Assembly (NCBI GenBank): GCA_005799745.1
Contig: SYFY01000142.1
Location: 1-44,841 of the forward strand
DNA: 44,841 nt
From: Gammaproteobacteria bacterium
Lineage (GTDB): Bacteria; Pseudomonadota; Gammaproteobacteria; Pseudomonadales; Azotimanducaceae
Reading direction: 5' to 3'
Below, piece after piece: positions 32,633-41,114 of the stretch. Below the pieces are notes generated by a model, which did not search any database, was not told where the DNA came from, and was given only the letters and a program-made list of their open reading frames with translations. The position numbers and the translations under genes were made by a program. Each line of letters begins with the position of its first letter. Within the stretch, counting starts at the first letter, position 1.

Positions 32633-33502
32633 TTAGCCGCGATCGTCCAACAACGGCTGCAGTTTCTGCTGCCGTTCAACTGATCGCCCAAAGAGCCGTT
32701 GTTGTTCTTCCACCGCCTTGGGATCCGGCTCCCACGAGCCACGCGCATCCCGCAGCCCGCCGTCCATGACGACATAACTGCCCGACATGAAAGCACCATC
32801 CGGCCCTGCCATGAAGTTCACCAGGCCAGCGATATCATCCGGCTGACCGATACGTCCAACCGGCGTACGGGATTCAAGTGAACTACGAATCGCGCCTTGT
32901 GGCTCCCCAGCAAGCCCCGCTGCCAGAGGTGTTTCAATTACACCCGGACCAATGGCGTTCACGGTGATGCGATGTGGGCCGAGGTCCTGTGCCCAGCCTC
33001 GAACCATCATCGCCACACCCACCTTGGTAGCCGAATAGGCCCACATGGTGGCACTGGTATTGAGCGCCGCTAACGACGAGATGCACACGATCCGGCCGCC
33101 ATTACCGAGACGCGCCATCTGCTGTGCGGCAGCTTGAACCGTCAGAAAAACTCCAGTGAGATTGACGTCAATCTGGTCTTGCCAGTCTTTGAGCGCCATA
33201 TCGAGCACTGAACCTCCACGACCGATACCGGCGTTGGCGACAGCAATGTCGAGCCGTCCAAACTTCTCCACGCAGTCGCGGACCGCCGCTTGAATCTGTA
33301 CCTGCGAAGCCACATTGGCTTTGAGCACCAGCGCCTGACGACCGAGTTGAGTCACCAGGTCAGCGGTCATGTTGGCACCATCCTGATCGACGTCTGGAAT
33401 GCAGATGTCTGCGCCTTCTCGTGCGAGACGAAGGGCGACACCACGGCCAATGCCTGACCCTGCCCCGGTGATAAAGGCCACTTTGCCAATCAACTGACTC
33501 AT
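32633..33502 (-). CDS. SDR-family NAD(P)-dependent oxidoreductase
   Basis: A 289-residue classical short-chain dehydrogenase. Cofactor loop TGAGSGIGRG (13-22), NAG structural motif in VANAGIG, catalytic Ser in CISSLAAL, Tyr-x3-Lys in YSATK, and NAIGPGVIETPL after it. The acidic residue after strand 2 (PDVDQ) favours NAD. An unusual C-terminal tail of about 35 residues (GSWEPDPKAVEEQQRLFG) follows the normal end VMDGG. The start overlaps the GST stop by four bases, so GST and SDR are coupled. Substrate unknown. Confidence 0.92.
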   Translation of the reverse strand: MSQLIGKVAFITGAGSGIGRGVALRLAREGADICIPDVDQDGANMTADLVTQLGRQALVLKANVASQVQIQAAVRDCVEKFGRLDIAVANAGIGRGGSVLDMALKDWQDQIDVNLTGVFLTVQAAAQQMARLGNGGRIVCISSLAALNTSATMWAYSATKVGVAMMVRGWAQDLGPHRITVNAIGPGVIETPLAAGLAGEPQGAIRSSLESRTPVGRIGQPDDIAGLVNFMAGPDGAFMSGSYVVMDGGLRDARGSWEPDPKAVEEQQRLFGRSVERQQKLQPLLDDRG

Positions 33503-34170
33503 GCCGATGCCCTCCCCGCAGATTGCTTCATAGGTGTTTGTGGATCGATCGCTCGGTAACTCGGGCGCTGCCGCAACCGCTCAAAGTACGCAGCAACGTT
33601 TGGGAAACCACTCACGTCCATACCGTCGACCGCAAGCACCATCGCAACTGACATAAAGGGCACGTCGGCCAGCGTGAACGCATCGCAGAGGTATTCCCTG
33701 CCTGAAAGCTCGGCTTCGATGAATGGAAAGGTCTGAATGCGAAGTCGTTCGCGACCCCGTTCCATGGCCGCTTCATCACGTGCCTCCGGCGGTGACCACC
33801 ACGGCATCCAGATCATCGGCAGGTGGGTTGAGAGCACCCCTTCATCGCTGTAGTTCTCGAGCGCCCGAACCCTAGCACGGCGAACCGGATCCTTCGGCAA
33901 CAAAGCCGGCACGGGATAGGCTTCTTCGAGATACTCGCTGATCACCGTGCTGTCGTAAACAACCTGACCACCATCCACAATCCACGGCACTTTGCCGAGT
34001 GGATGGTATTGCAGAACTTCAGGCACCTTCTTCCAGACATCACCTGGCTTCACGGTTTGCACCGTATAGGCAAGTCCTTTTTCTTCGAGCACCACCTTGG
34101 TCTTGCTGCCGTTGGTGGAACGCAACGTGCCATACGGATACTCACGTTCCATGGTGAACAACGTAATCAT
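33499..34170 (-). CDS. Glutathione S-transferase family protein
   Basis: A 223-residue two-domain GST. The thioredoxin-like N-terminal domain has the cis-Pro stretch GKVPWIVDGG and the glutathione-gamma-Glu site YDSTVISEYLEEAYP; the C-terminal helical domain has the N-capping box FTLADVPFM. The N-terminal strand carries an insert (EREYPYGTLRSTNGS), and a Ser-Lys replaces the usual catalytic Ser/Tyr-x-x region, as in EF1Bγ/zeta-like bacterial GSTs. It overlaps both neighbours by four bases (rarD upstream, SDR downstream). Confidence 0.88.
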   Translation of the reverse strand: MITLFTMEREYPYGTLRSTNGSKTKVVLEEKGLAYTVQTVKPGDVWKKVPEVLQYHPLGKVPWIVDGGQVVYDSTVISEYLEEAYPVPALLPKDPVRRARVRALENYSDEGVLSTHLPMIWMPWWSPPEARDEAAMERGRERLRIQTFPFIEAELSGREYLCDAFTLADVPFMSVAMVLAVDGMDVSGFPNVAAYFERLRQRPSYRAIDPQTPMKQSAGRASA

Positions 34171-35063
34171 GCGCGTGCCCTGTTCCTTCCCGATTTGAAG
34201 TGATCATACAGACCCTCACCAGAGAACAGCAGAAGTGCGATCCAGATACAGGTGAAGGTAAGCAGCTGCCCCTCTCGCAGCGGTACCTTGAACACCACAA
34301 GGGCGAGAACCAGCGCAATGGTCGGCGACAGGTACTGAATAAATCCAAGCACAGTGAGTGGGACACGCATCGCCGCCGCCGCAAACGCCAGTAAAGGCAG
34401 AATGGTGACAAGGCCACCCACGCCGAGCAGTGCCCACTGTCCGGTTTCGTAGGCGGCAAGTGGATCATCGAGTCCACCGTAGAGATAGACCATCCAGCCC
34501 ACCGCAAAGGGGAGCAAAATCAGAGTTTCCGCGGCAAGCCCTGGCAGCGACGGAATTGCGAGCAGCTTCCTGACGAGGCCATACAAGCCAAAGCTGAAAG
34601 CCAGCGACAAGGCCACCCACGGAAAGCGGCCAAAGCCAATCATTTCATAGGCAACGCTGCCGCCTGCAATAGCCAGTGCCAACCACTGCAGACGTGTCGA
34701 CCGCTCTGACAACACAAACACGCCGAGTAACACCGTCACCAACGGGTTGATGTAATACCCGAGGCTCGTCTCGATCATGTAGCCGTTGAAGAGACCCCAG
34801 ACAAAGGTCAACCAGTTGATCGAGAGCAGCACCGACGAGACCGCCAAACCCGCCCACTGTCGGCCACTCAACGCCAGAAAGGTCGAAAGTTGTCGCGTGA
34901 TCATCAAGAGCATCAGCAACAGGATCACAGACCAGACGATGCGGTGGGCCAGCACTTCAGTAGCTGATGCATAACGCACCGCCATGAAATACAGCGGCAC
35001 CAGCCCCCAGATGCCATAAGCCACAAACCCGTAAAGAACGCCTGTGCGTTCCTCGGCAGTCAT
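34167..35063 (-). CDS. rarD: RarD-type EamA-family permease
   Basis: A 298-residue inner-membrane protein with ten hydrophobic segments. The wording GVLYGFVAYGIWGLVPLYF at the start, ASATEVLAHRIVWS, NWLTFVWGLFNGYMIETSLGYYINPLVTVLLGV and GFIQYLSPTIALVLAL are those of RarD, whose substrate is unsettled. The gene leads a run rarD-GST-SDR with four-base overlaps. Its own start has only a weak ribosome site, and the gloB stop lies 21 bases upstream, so it may be co-transcribed with cupin-gloB. Confidence 0.93.
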   Translation of the reverse strand: MTAEERTGVLYGFVAYGIWGLVPLYFMAVRYASATEVLAHRIVWSVILLLMLLMITRQLSTFLALSGRQWAGLAVSSVLLSINWLTFVWGLFNGYMIETSLGYYINPLVTVLLGVFVLSERSTRLQWLALAIAGGSVAYEMIGFGRFPWVALSLAFSFGLYGLVRKLLAIPSLPGLAAETLILLPFAVGWMVYLYGGLDDPLAAYETGQWALLGVGGLVTILPLLAFAAAAMRVPLTVLGFIQYLSPTIALVLALVVFKVPLREGQLLTFTCIWIALLLFSGEGLYDHFKSGRNRARA

Positions 35064-35084
35064 GTCAACGACAGCTGTTGAATA

Positions 35085-35852
35085 TCAGAACTTGTCTTTA
35101 CGTCTTCGTGTTTCACCGAAGACTTCCCAAAGCGGCGCACCTTCTTGTTCGACCGTTTTTTGCAGTTCCACACTTGCCGCACGCAGAAAAGGATTGGTCG
35201 CCTTTTCCCGGGCGAGAGTCGTCGGCACGGTTGGTTTACCTGCAGCACGCAGCGCATCGATCTCGTGACGACGCGCGGTCAACTCGGCATTCCCGGGTTC
35301 GATCGTGACCGCGAATTTCGCATTCGATTGCGTGTATTCGTGCGCGCAATACAGCACCGTCGAATCGGGAAGTGCCATGAGTTTGGAGAGGCTCTCCCAC
35401 ATCATCTGTGGCGTACCTTCAAAGAGCCGTCCGCAGCCGAGCACAAAGAGCGTATCCCCAACAAAGGCTATACCTTCATCGGCAAAGTAGAAGGCAATAT
35501 GGCCCGTGGTATGACCTGGCACTTCGATGACCTCGGCCTCTGTCTCACCGAACCGGTATGTCTCTCCTTCACGCAGTGCGATGTCGATACCCGGAATACG
35601 GTCTTTGTCGATGGCCGCACCGACGATGGTGCAGTTCCAGCGCGCCTTTAGCGCCTCGTTACCACCGGCATGATCAAAGTGATGGTGGGTATTGAGGATG
35701 TGGGTGAGGCGCCAGCCTTTCTTCGCAAGTTCAGCGTTGATGGCCGCTTCTTCCGGCGTGTCGATGGTGGCGGTAAGGTCCGACTTGGGCTCGTGGATCA
35801 GATAACCGTAGTTGTCCGAGAGGCACGGGAACTGATGTATCTCCAGAGCCAT
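35085..35852 (-). CDS. gloB: Hydroxyacylglutathione hydrolase (glyoxalase II)
   Basis: A 255-residue metallo-beta-lactamase-fold enzyme that hydrolyses S-lactoylglutathione in methylglyoxal detoxification. The two-metal site shows THHHFDHAGG, GHTTGH, VGDTLF and CAHEYT, and the glutathione-binding C-terminal domain ends with TRRRKDKF, as in the family. The ATG at 35852 has GGAGG six bases upstream and overlaps the cupin stop. Together with the nearby GST this implies glutathione metabolism. Confidence 0.95.
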   Translation of the reverse strand: MALEIHQFPCLSDNYGYLIHEPKSDLTATIDTPEEAAINAELAKKGWRLTHILNTHHHFDHAGGNEALKARWNCTIVGAAIDKDRIPGIDIALREGETYRFGETEAEVIEVPGHTTGHIAFYFADEGIAFVGDTLFVLGCGRLFEGTPQMMWESLSKLMALPDSTVLYCAHEYTQSNAKFAVTIEPGNAELTARRHEIDALRAAGKPTVPTTLAREKATNPFLRAASVELQKTVEQEGAPLWEVFGETRRRKDKF

Positions 35853-36211
35853 CATTGACCTCCGTCGAGTGGAATGAAGAGGCATGCGCGAGGCTCACCA
35901 CCGACGTTGCGGGATTTGTGGCCACGGCCTGTGGTGTCTTCCGCAAGCAGAATGGAGCCAGGGCCCATACGCCGCACGGTGCCATCGCCGATTTCGATGT
36001 CCACGCTACCGGTAAGGTTCACGACAAACTGCCGACGGGGCGCCGTGTGAAAGTCGAGGTCGTAGTTGCCAGAGACTTCTCTGAACATCACGCCCTTGCC
36101 ACGCCAGAGGTCGGAGATTTTGCCCATGCCACTCTGGTCCTTGAGTTCAACTGTCACATCTTCGAAGTGACTCTCGCCATCGGCGCCGGTATGGATTCTG
36201 ACGATGTTCAT
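35852..36211 (-). CDS. Cupin-domain protein
   Basis: A 119-residue single-domain beta barrel. The second half has the cupin pattern LDFHTAPRRQFVVNLTGSVDIEIGDGTVRRMGPGSILLAEDTTGRGHKSR (a run of strands with His in FHTAP and GRGH), so a metal may be bound. Close relatives are small cupins of unknown duty. The ATG at 36211 follows GGGGGAG; an upstream frame to 36262 runs into a MITE-like repeat. It is coupled to gloB by overlapping stop and start. Confidence 0.82.
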   Translation of the reverse strand: MNIVRIHTGADGESHFEDVTVELKDQSGMGKISDLWRGKGVMFREVSGNYDLDFHTAPRRQFVVNLTGSVDIEIGDGTVRRMGPGSILLAEDTTGRGHKSRNVGGEPRACLFIPLDGGQ

Positions 36212-36228
36212 GAGGCTCCCCCTTGGCA

Positions 36229-36363
36229 GGCTACTGAAAAAGCAGCCTGATACATCCGCCATGGAAGGCGGGATCGCGCACCCGGTACGAACGTGCTAGG
36301 TGCGGCGCGAGCGGGCATCGCCCACGATAACTGAAAAGTCCTGGAGAGGACTTTTCAGCAACC
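36229..36363. repeat. MITE-like element with imperfect terminal inverted repeats
   Basis: GGCTACTGAAAAAG (36229-36242) and CTTTTCAGCAACC (36351-36363) are inverted repeats matching at 11 of 13 positions. The 135-base interior codes for nothing recognisable and contains a 12-base perfect stem near its right end and a CAGGCT/AGCCTG stem at its left. No target duplication is evident. Confidence 0.5.
36331..36358. repeat. Perfect 12-base hairpin
   Basis: CTGAAAAGTCCT (36331-36342), loop GGAG, AGGACTTTTCAG (36347-36358). No U-tract follows on either strand, so a simple terminator is unlikely; it forms the right end of the MITE-like element. Confidence 0.75.
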
Positions 36364-36434
36364 TATAAAGTCTTCGAGCGCTGCACAATAGTCGCTCATC
36401 AAACAAACGTCGAAACTAAACACCGCACTGCGGC

Positions 36435-37673
36435 ATGTCTAGCCACAAACAATCCATGCAATCCACAGCAGGCCGATCCTTCGAGTACTTCTGGTACACA
36501 CAGTCATTCCTGCGTGGGTTAATCCTGCTTTACCCCCTTTACGCCATCTGGATGCTGGCTGACGGACTAAGTCCTGCCGAACTGAGCTTGTTGTTCATCG
36601 TCTGGACCGGCACGTCGATGTTCTTCGAAATTCCGTCCGGCATCCTCGCGGATCGCTTTTCACGCCCGAGGCTGATGGCGTTGGCATTCGCAGCGAAAGC
36701 CGCAGGGTTCGCGGTCTGGTAGCACTTCCCCGATTTCAGCGGGTACGCCGGAGGATTTCTCCTCTGGGCTCTATCTGGTGCGTTGCTCACCGGCGCTTGT
36801 GAATCACTTCTGTTCGATACACTTCGCAGCCACGACAGGGAAAGTGATTTTGAAGGCGTCTATGGCCGATCGGAGTCGATCAACCTGGTGGGATCTATGG
36901 CCGCATTCGCGTTAGGCGGTACACTCGCTGAACAAGGCCGAAACTTGGTCTACCTCATGTCGGTGTTGATGCCTCTTTTGGCCGTGCCTGTGTGTCTCTT
37001 CGCACTGACAGAACCGCATAGACACTCTGCTGCAACTGGTGAGAACACGGCCTTCTGGTCGACCCTTCGCGAAGGTGTACGTGTCTCGTTGGCGTCGAAG
37101 GTCACACTGTTGATTCTTGCCACCTTTGTGCTGCTCAATCTGGTTCCCGAAGCGTTAGAAGAATACGAGGCACCTCTGCTTGATCAACTCCCGGATATCT
37201 CACCGACGTTGATCGGCATGCTGCTCGCCGGATTCACACTGGCGAACATACTCGGCAATCTGCTCGCGGAGCGAATGTCTGCAGGTGGTCTGCACAGCGT
37301 GGTGCTCGCGTATGGACTGATCGGACTTCTGCTGCTGCCGCTGATGGCCGTGCCCGCATCGGTGGCTATCGCCATCATTGCATTGATGTGTTTTCTGCAC
37401 GGAATCGGCACGGTTCTTTTGCAAGGCGTGCTCCAACGTAGCATTCACGACGATGCGCGATCAACGGTGACTTCGCTCGCCAACTTCGCGCAATCCGCGC
37501 TGGCTTTGCCGTTTTACGGCGCTTTCGGTTTGTATGCGACCGGCTACGGATTCGCCGCAGCGTTTACAATGACTGGTGTTTTCACCGTGGTGATCGCTTC
37601 GTCCCTTTCGTTACTCACGGGACGGGTGACCAACCAGCACCAGACGGTCCAAAGTGAGGGACCGGATTCATGA
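36435..37673 (+). pseudogene. MFS transporter interrupted by an in-frame TAG
   Basis: A 412-residue permease if read through. The first part has YFWYTQSFLRGLILLYPLYAIW and the loop-2 signature EIPSGILADRFSRPR. TAG at 36720-36722 (codon 96) falls between segments 3 and the next loop (AAGFAVW-stop-HFPDFSGYAGGFLLWALSGALLTGACESLLFDTL). The frame stays open afterwards through eight more membrane segments to the end. A C-to-T change from CAG (Gln) explains it. The truncated N-terminal piece could not transport. The stop overlaps the tesB start by ATGA, so decay could affect tesB translation. Confidence 0.82.
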
Positions 37674-38551
37674 GCCGCACCAACAACGCTGTTCTCGACA
37701 ACATCCTCGATCTGATCGATCTCGAACGCATCGAAGAAAACCTGTTCCGTGGGCAGAACCACAAGACCGAACACGTTTTTGGCGGGCAGGTTCTCGCGCA
37801 AGCCATCGTCGCCGCGTTCCGTACCGTGCAGCCAGATCAACACCTGCATTCCATTCACTCGTACTTCCTGCGTGCGGGAGATTGGCGAGTGCCGATCCTT
37901 TATGAAGTCGATCGCATACGTGATGGCCGCTCGTTCTCCACACGACGTATTGTCGCCGTGCAACACGGTAAGGCGATCTTTAATCTGTCATCGAGCTGGC
38001 ACAAACAGGAAGACGGCCTCAAACACATGATGCCGATGCCGAATGTCTTGCCTCCTCACTGTTTGCGAAGTGATCGCGAGTTGTATCAGGAGATGGCGAA
38101 GGAGCGACCCGAAGTATTGCGATATGCCTTTCGTTTTGAAGCCATCGATTCGCGTCAGGTTGAGAACTTGCTGATGAGCAATGAAGACTCTCATCCACCG
38201 ATCAAACACACGTGGCTAAAAGCGCGGGAAGCACTGCCGGAAAATGAGGAAGTACATTTGGCGCTGCTCGCCTACATGTCCGACCTCGACTTCATGAGCA
38301 CATCCATGTTGCCCCACGGTGGCAAACGGCTACGTGATCAGATTTATGGTGCGAGCCTTGATCATGCGATCTGGTTTCACCGCCCGTTTCGTGCAGACGA
38401 GTGGTTGTTGTTTGCGAAGACATCACCCAGCGCGCGTGGCGCTCGCGGGTTTGTCCGTGGGCAGTTTTACACCGAGTCGGGCGAACTCGTCGCAACAGCG
38501 GCACAGGAGTGTTTGATCAGGCCGATAACACCAGCTACAACCACGCAGTAA
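37670..38551 (+). CDS. tesB: Acyl-CoA thioesterase II
   Basis: A 293-residue double-hotdog thioesterase that hydrolyses medium- and long-chain acyl-CoA. The family sequence starts LDNILDLIDLERIEENLFRGQN and has FGGQVLAQAIVAA, HSYFLRAGD, the catalytic Asp in LLAYMSDLDF, SLDHAIWFHRPFRADEWLL and the catalytic Gln in ATAAQECLIR. Length agrees with E. coli TesB (286). Translation is coupled to the broken MFS gene. It fits the acyl-CoA theme of the window. Confidence 0.95.
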   Translation: MSRTNNAVLDNILDLIDLERIEENLFRGQNHKTEHVFGGQVLAQAIVAAFRTVQPDQHLHSIHSYFLRAGDWRVPILYEVDRIRDGRSFSTRRIVAVQHGKAIFNLSSSWHKQEDGLKHMMPMPNVLPPHCLRSDRELYQEMAKERPEVLRYAFRFEAIDSRQVENLLMSNEDSHPPIKHTWLKAREALPENEEVHLALLAYMSDLDFMSTSMLPHGGKRLRDQIYGASLDHAIWFHRPFRADEWLLFAKTSPSARGARGFVRGQFYTESGELVATAAQECLIRPITPATTTQ

Positions 38552-38597
38552 ACTTGGGTTGGATTGGAGCGGTGCCTGCCGGCGACCGCCCCGATCA

Positions 38598-38790
38598 ACT
38601 TAGGGTAACTCTGATCAATTCGCTCCTGCGAATTGATCAGGTCGGAATCCTTCGGATTCCTCGCATTTTCCCTGCGTTTACACGGGCTTTGCCCGTGAAT
38701 GCGCGTGCGAGACACGCGCCACACGCATGGAAAGTGGTGGTGCTTCCATGCACCACACAGGAAGGTCTGATTAATCAGACCTTCCTTAGA
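38598..38790. repeat. Array of six perfect hairpins bounded by related ends
   Basis: Stems in order: CTGATCAATTCGC 38611-38623 with 38628-38640; GGAATCC 38644-38650 with 38654-38660; CACGGGC 38681-38687 with 38691-38697; GCGCGTG 38701-38707 with 38713-38719; GCATGGAA 38725-38732 with 38744-38751; and a 26-base perfect palindrome 38760-38785 whose left half is GGAAGGTCTGATT. The outer ends share TCTGATYAAT as an inverted repeat. It fills the whole gap between tesB and the peroxiredoxin gene and codes for nothing. Confidence 0.8.
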
Positions 38791-38793
38791 CGA

Positions 38794-39273
38794 TTACAGG
38801 GCTTTGAGAATCTCTTCAGCCTTGCTGACTTCTAACTTGCCGGGTGCTTCGACAGCGAGTTTTTTCACCACGCCATTTTCGACCACCATGGCATATCGCT
38901 GGCTGCGCTTGCCAAGGCCGAAGCCAGAGCCGTCCATTTCAAGGCCAACCGCCTGGGTGAACGCACCGTTACCATCACCCACCATGAGCAGGTGTTCGGC
39001 GTTCTTGTCTTTACCCCATGCGTCCATCACGAACGCATCGTTCACCGACAGGCAGACGATGCTATCGACGCCTTTCGCCTTGATCGCATCAGCCTGCACG
39101 ACATAACCCGGCAAGTGAGCCATGGAACAGGTCGGAGTGAATGCGCCGGGTACCGCGAACAAAACGACTTTCTTGTTGTCGAAAAGATCGGCAGTCGAAA
39201 CGGCAGCCGGTTTGCCATCCTTCATCATGTGCAGGGTGGCTGAGGGAATCTTGTCGCCTTCTTTGATGGCCAT
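38794..39273 (-). CDS. Peroxiredoxin, Prx5 type
   Basis: A 159-residue thiol peroxidase reducing H2O2 and alkyl hydroperoxides. The active site is PGAFTPTCS with the peroxidatic Cys, and the trailing SVNDAFVMDAWGK and GLGKRSQRYAMVVENGVV are those of the AhpC/TSA Prx5 group. A resolving Cys may be CLSVND. Length is normal. The ATG has AGGA eight bases upstream. The promoter is at 39308-39336. Confidence 0.94.
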   Translation of the reverse strand: MAIKEGDKIPSATLHMMKDGKPAAVSTADLFDNKKVVLFAVPGAFTPTCSMAHLPGYVVQADAIKAKGVDSIVCLSVNDAFVMDAWGKDKNAEHLLMVGDGNGAFTQAVGLEMDGSGFGLGKRSQRYAMVVENGVVKKLAVEAPGKLEVSKAEEILKAL

Positions 39274-39307
39274 GTGGCTTGTCCTGGTAGTTCAAGAGAG
39301 GGCGGGC

Positions 39308-39336
39308 ATTGTCTGGATTCCATCAGGGACGGTCAA
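39308..39336 (-). promoter_or_regulatory. Sigma70 promoter of the peroxiredoxin gene
   Basis: On the minus strand TTGACC (39336-39331), 17 bases, GACAAT (39313-39308), 35 bases before the start codon. A near-palindrome AGGAAAA-G-TTTTCCT lies upstream at 39364-39378 and could bind a regulator. Confidence 0.6.
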
Positions 39337-39491
39337 CGCTGCTGCTTTTGTGAAATCAGTCACAGGAAAAGTTTTCCTTGTTTGAGAAGCACTTGCGACA
39401 TGTGCCACAGGCTTTTCAGGTTGCAGTGAATGGTGATCAGAAACGATACTTCCATCCGGCAGGACGCCAACCGCGCAGCTATACCTCTTCA

Positions 39492-41078
39492 ATGGACGGG
39501 CTCGTACCAACCCTCATGGTGTTAACGCTTCGACTCTTGACGATGACAGGCCTGCTTCTGGTCGCCGCTTGCGGACCCGAGGCCCCTCCGCCTCGTCCCG
39601 CGCCCCACATTTCGCCTACGATACTGGTTCAGCCCGGCGCCGCGGAAACCGATGCCGAATTTGCGGCCATCGAGCTGCCGAGACGTACTGAGCCGTTGCC
39701 CGAGGCCACGGAACCTGCCGACGAAGAAGAAGATGAAGCAGGCTTGGTCGCATCGGAGATCGCTTCGTCGAGCCTGCTCGCGGCTGCACTCTCCCGGGAC
39801 GAGTTTGATTCTCGCGTCCTCGTCGAAGGTCTAGACGTCGCTACGGATGAAACTCGTGAAGTGTCCACCGACGCAAAACCAACTTTGCCCGTGACGATTC
39901 CGGAACCGCAGGAGGAGCTGCCGGAGTTTGTAATCGGACAATTCCTTGGAGAGCCCTTCGTACGTGGAACGTTGTCGCAACGCATGTGGCGAGCGGGAAC
40001 GGATTTTCACGGTACGGAAATTCCAACACCGGTCCTCGTCGCTACCGGCGTTGAAGATGGTCCTACGTTGTGCCTAACGGCTGCGATCCACGGCGATGAA
40101 CTCAATGGCATCAAGGCCGTCCATCGCATCATGTACGACACCGATCCCGCGAAACTCAAAGGCAAGATCATCGGTGCGCCCATCGTCAATCTGCAGGGTT
40201 TCCAACGCCAATCTCGATACCTGCCTGATCGCCGTGACCTCAATCGGTTTTTCCCTGGCAACCAACGGGGCAGCGCCGCGGCGCGTATGGCATTCAGCTT
40301 CTTTCGCGAAGTCATCCTTCATTGTGATGCGTTGGTGGATCTCCACACCGGCTCATTCCATCGCACCAACCTCCCACAGATTCGCGGTAACTTGAAGAAC
40401 GAAGCAGTGCTCAAGCTGACTCGCGGCTTTGGTTCCATCGCCGTCATGCATGGCACGGGCGCACGTGGGACGTTACGACATGCCGCGACTTCAGGTGGCA
40501 TTCCCGCAGTGACCCTCGAAGCCGGGGAACCCCTTCGCGTAGATGACGATGCCGTTGAAGAGTCTGTTCGTGCGATCAACTCCTTGATGCATGCACTCGG
40601 CATGATGCGCAAACGTAGCCGAGGTGGATTACCCGATCCGATCTACTACACGAGCACCTGGCTCCGAGCAGACAGCGGCGGCATTCTCTCGAGCGCTGTG
40701 AAACTCGGTCGCAAGGTGGAAGTCGATGAACTACTCGGTACCGTCACCGACCCAATCACCAACAAGATCACTGAGATTCGTTCAACACGCGAAGGTCGCA
40801 TCCTTGGCATGGCCGTGAATCAATTTGTTATTCCTGGGTTCGCGGTTTATCACCTCGGGATTCCAGCACCACTGGAAGACCTGGAGATGTTGACACAGAC
40901 CGAGACGGCAGAGACCGATGAGTCAGGTCGCTCCGACAGCATGACAACACCGGATGAAGTTCAAGGTGCGCCGATGTTGCCTGCACCGATGCCTGCTGAA
41001 GTTGAATGGGATGCGGAGGGACGGGAGCCGGTGCCGACGCTTGAAGACCGGATGGATGAGATGGAGAACAACGAGTAA
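39492..41078 (+). CDS. Succinylglutamate desuccinylase/aspartoacylase-family lipoprotein
   Basis: About 528 residues. The signal peptide ends in the lipobox LLVAAC (Cys27), followed by a Pro-rich and then strongly acidic linker (about 30-150; EEEDEAG). The zinc amidohydrolase domain follows: TAAIHGDELNG (zinc His and Glu), DRRDLNRFFPG (substrate Asn-Arg), LVDLHTGSFHRTN (zinc His) and VTLEAGEP (catalytic Glu). Cytosolic relatives cleave N-acyl amino acids; an envelope-anchored form should act in the periplasm, perhaps on peptidoglycan-derived or N-acyl amino acids. A second acidic tail ends the protein. The start could be 39516. No strong ribosome site is seen. Confidence 0.85.
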   Translation: MDGLVPTLMVLTLRLLTMTGLLLVAACGPEAPPPRPAPHISPTILVQPGAAETDAEFAAIELPRRTEPLPEATEPADEEEDEAGLVASEIASSSLLAAALSRDEFDSRVLVEGLDVATDETREVSTDAKPTLPVTIPEPQEELPEFVIGQFLGEPFVRGTLSQRMWRAGTDFHGTEIPTPVLVATGVEDGPTLCLTAAIHGDELNGIKAVHRIMYDTDPAKLKGKIIGAPIVNLQGFQRQSRYLPDRRDLNRFFPGNQRGSAAARMAFSFFREVILHCDALVDLHTGSFHRTNLPQIRGNLKNEAVLKLTRGFGSIAVMHGTGARGTLRHAATSGGIPAVTLEAGEPLRVDDDAVEESVRAINSLMHALGMMRKRSRGGLPDPIYYTSTWLRADSGGILSSAVKLGRKVEVDELLGTVTDPITNKITEIRSTREGRILGMAVNQFVIPGFAVYHLGIPAPLEDLEMLTQTETAETDESGRSDSMTTPDEVQGAPMLPAPMPAEVEWDAEGREPVPTLEDRMDEMENNE

Positions 41079-41114
41079 CCTGCCGGTTCTCTCAGGAACC
41101 TCTGGTTTCTCTCA

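Noticed and set aside
36331-36358. The 12-base hairpin as a rho-independent terminator
   Set aside because: No T-tract on either strand and no gene ends nearby; it belongs to the repeat element.
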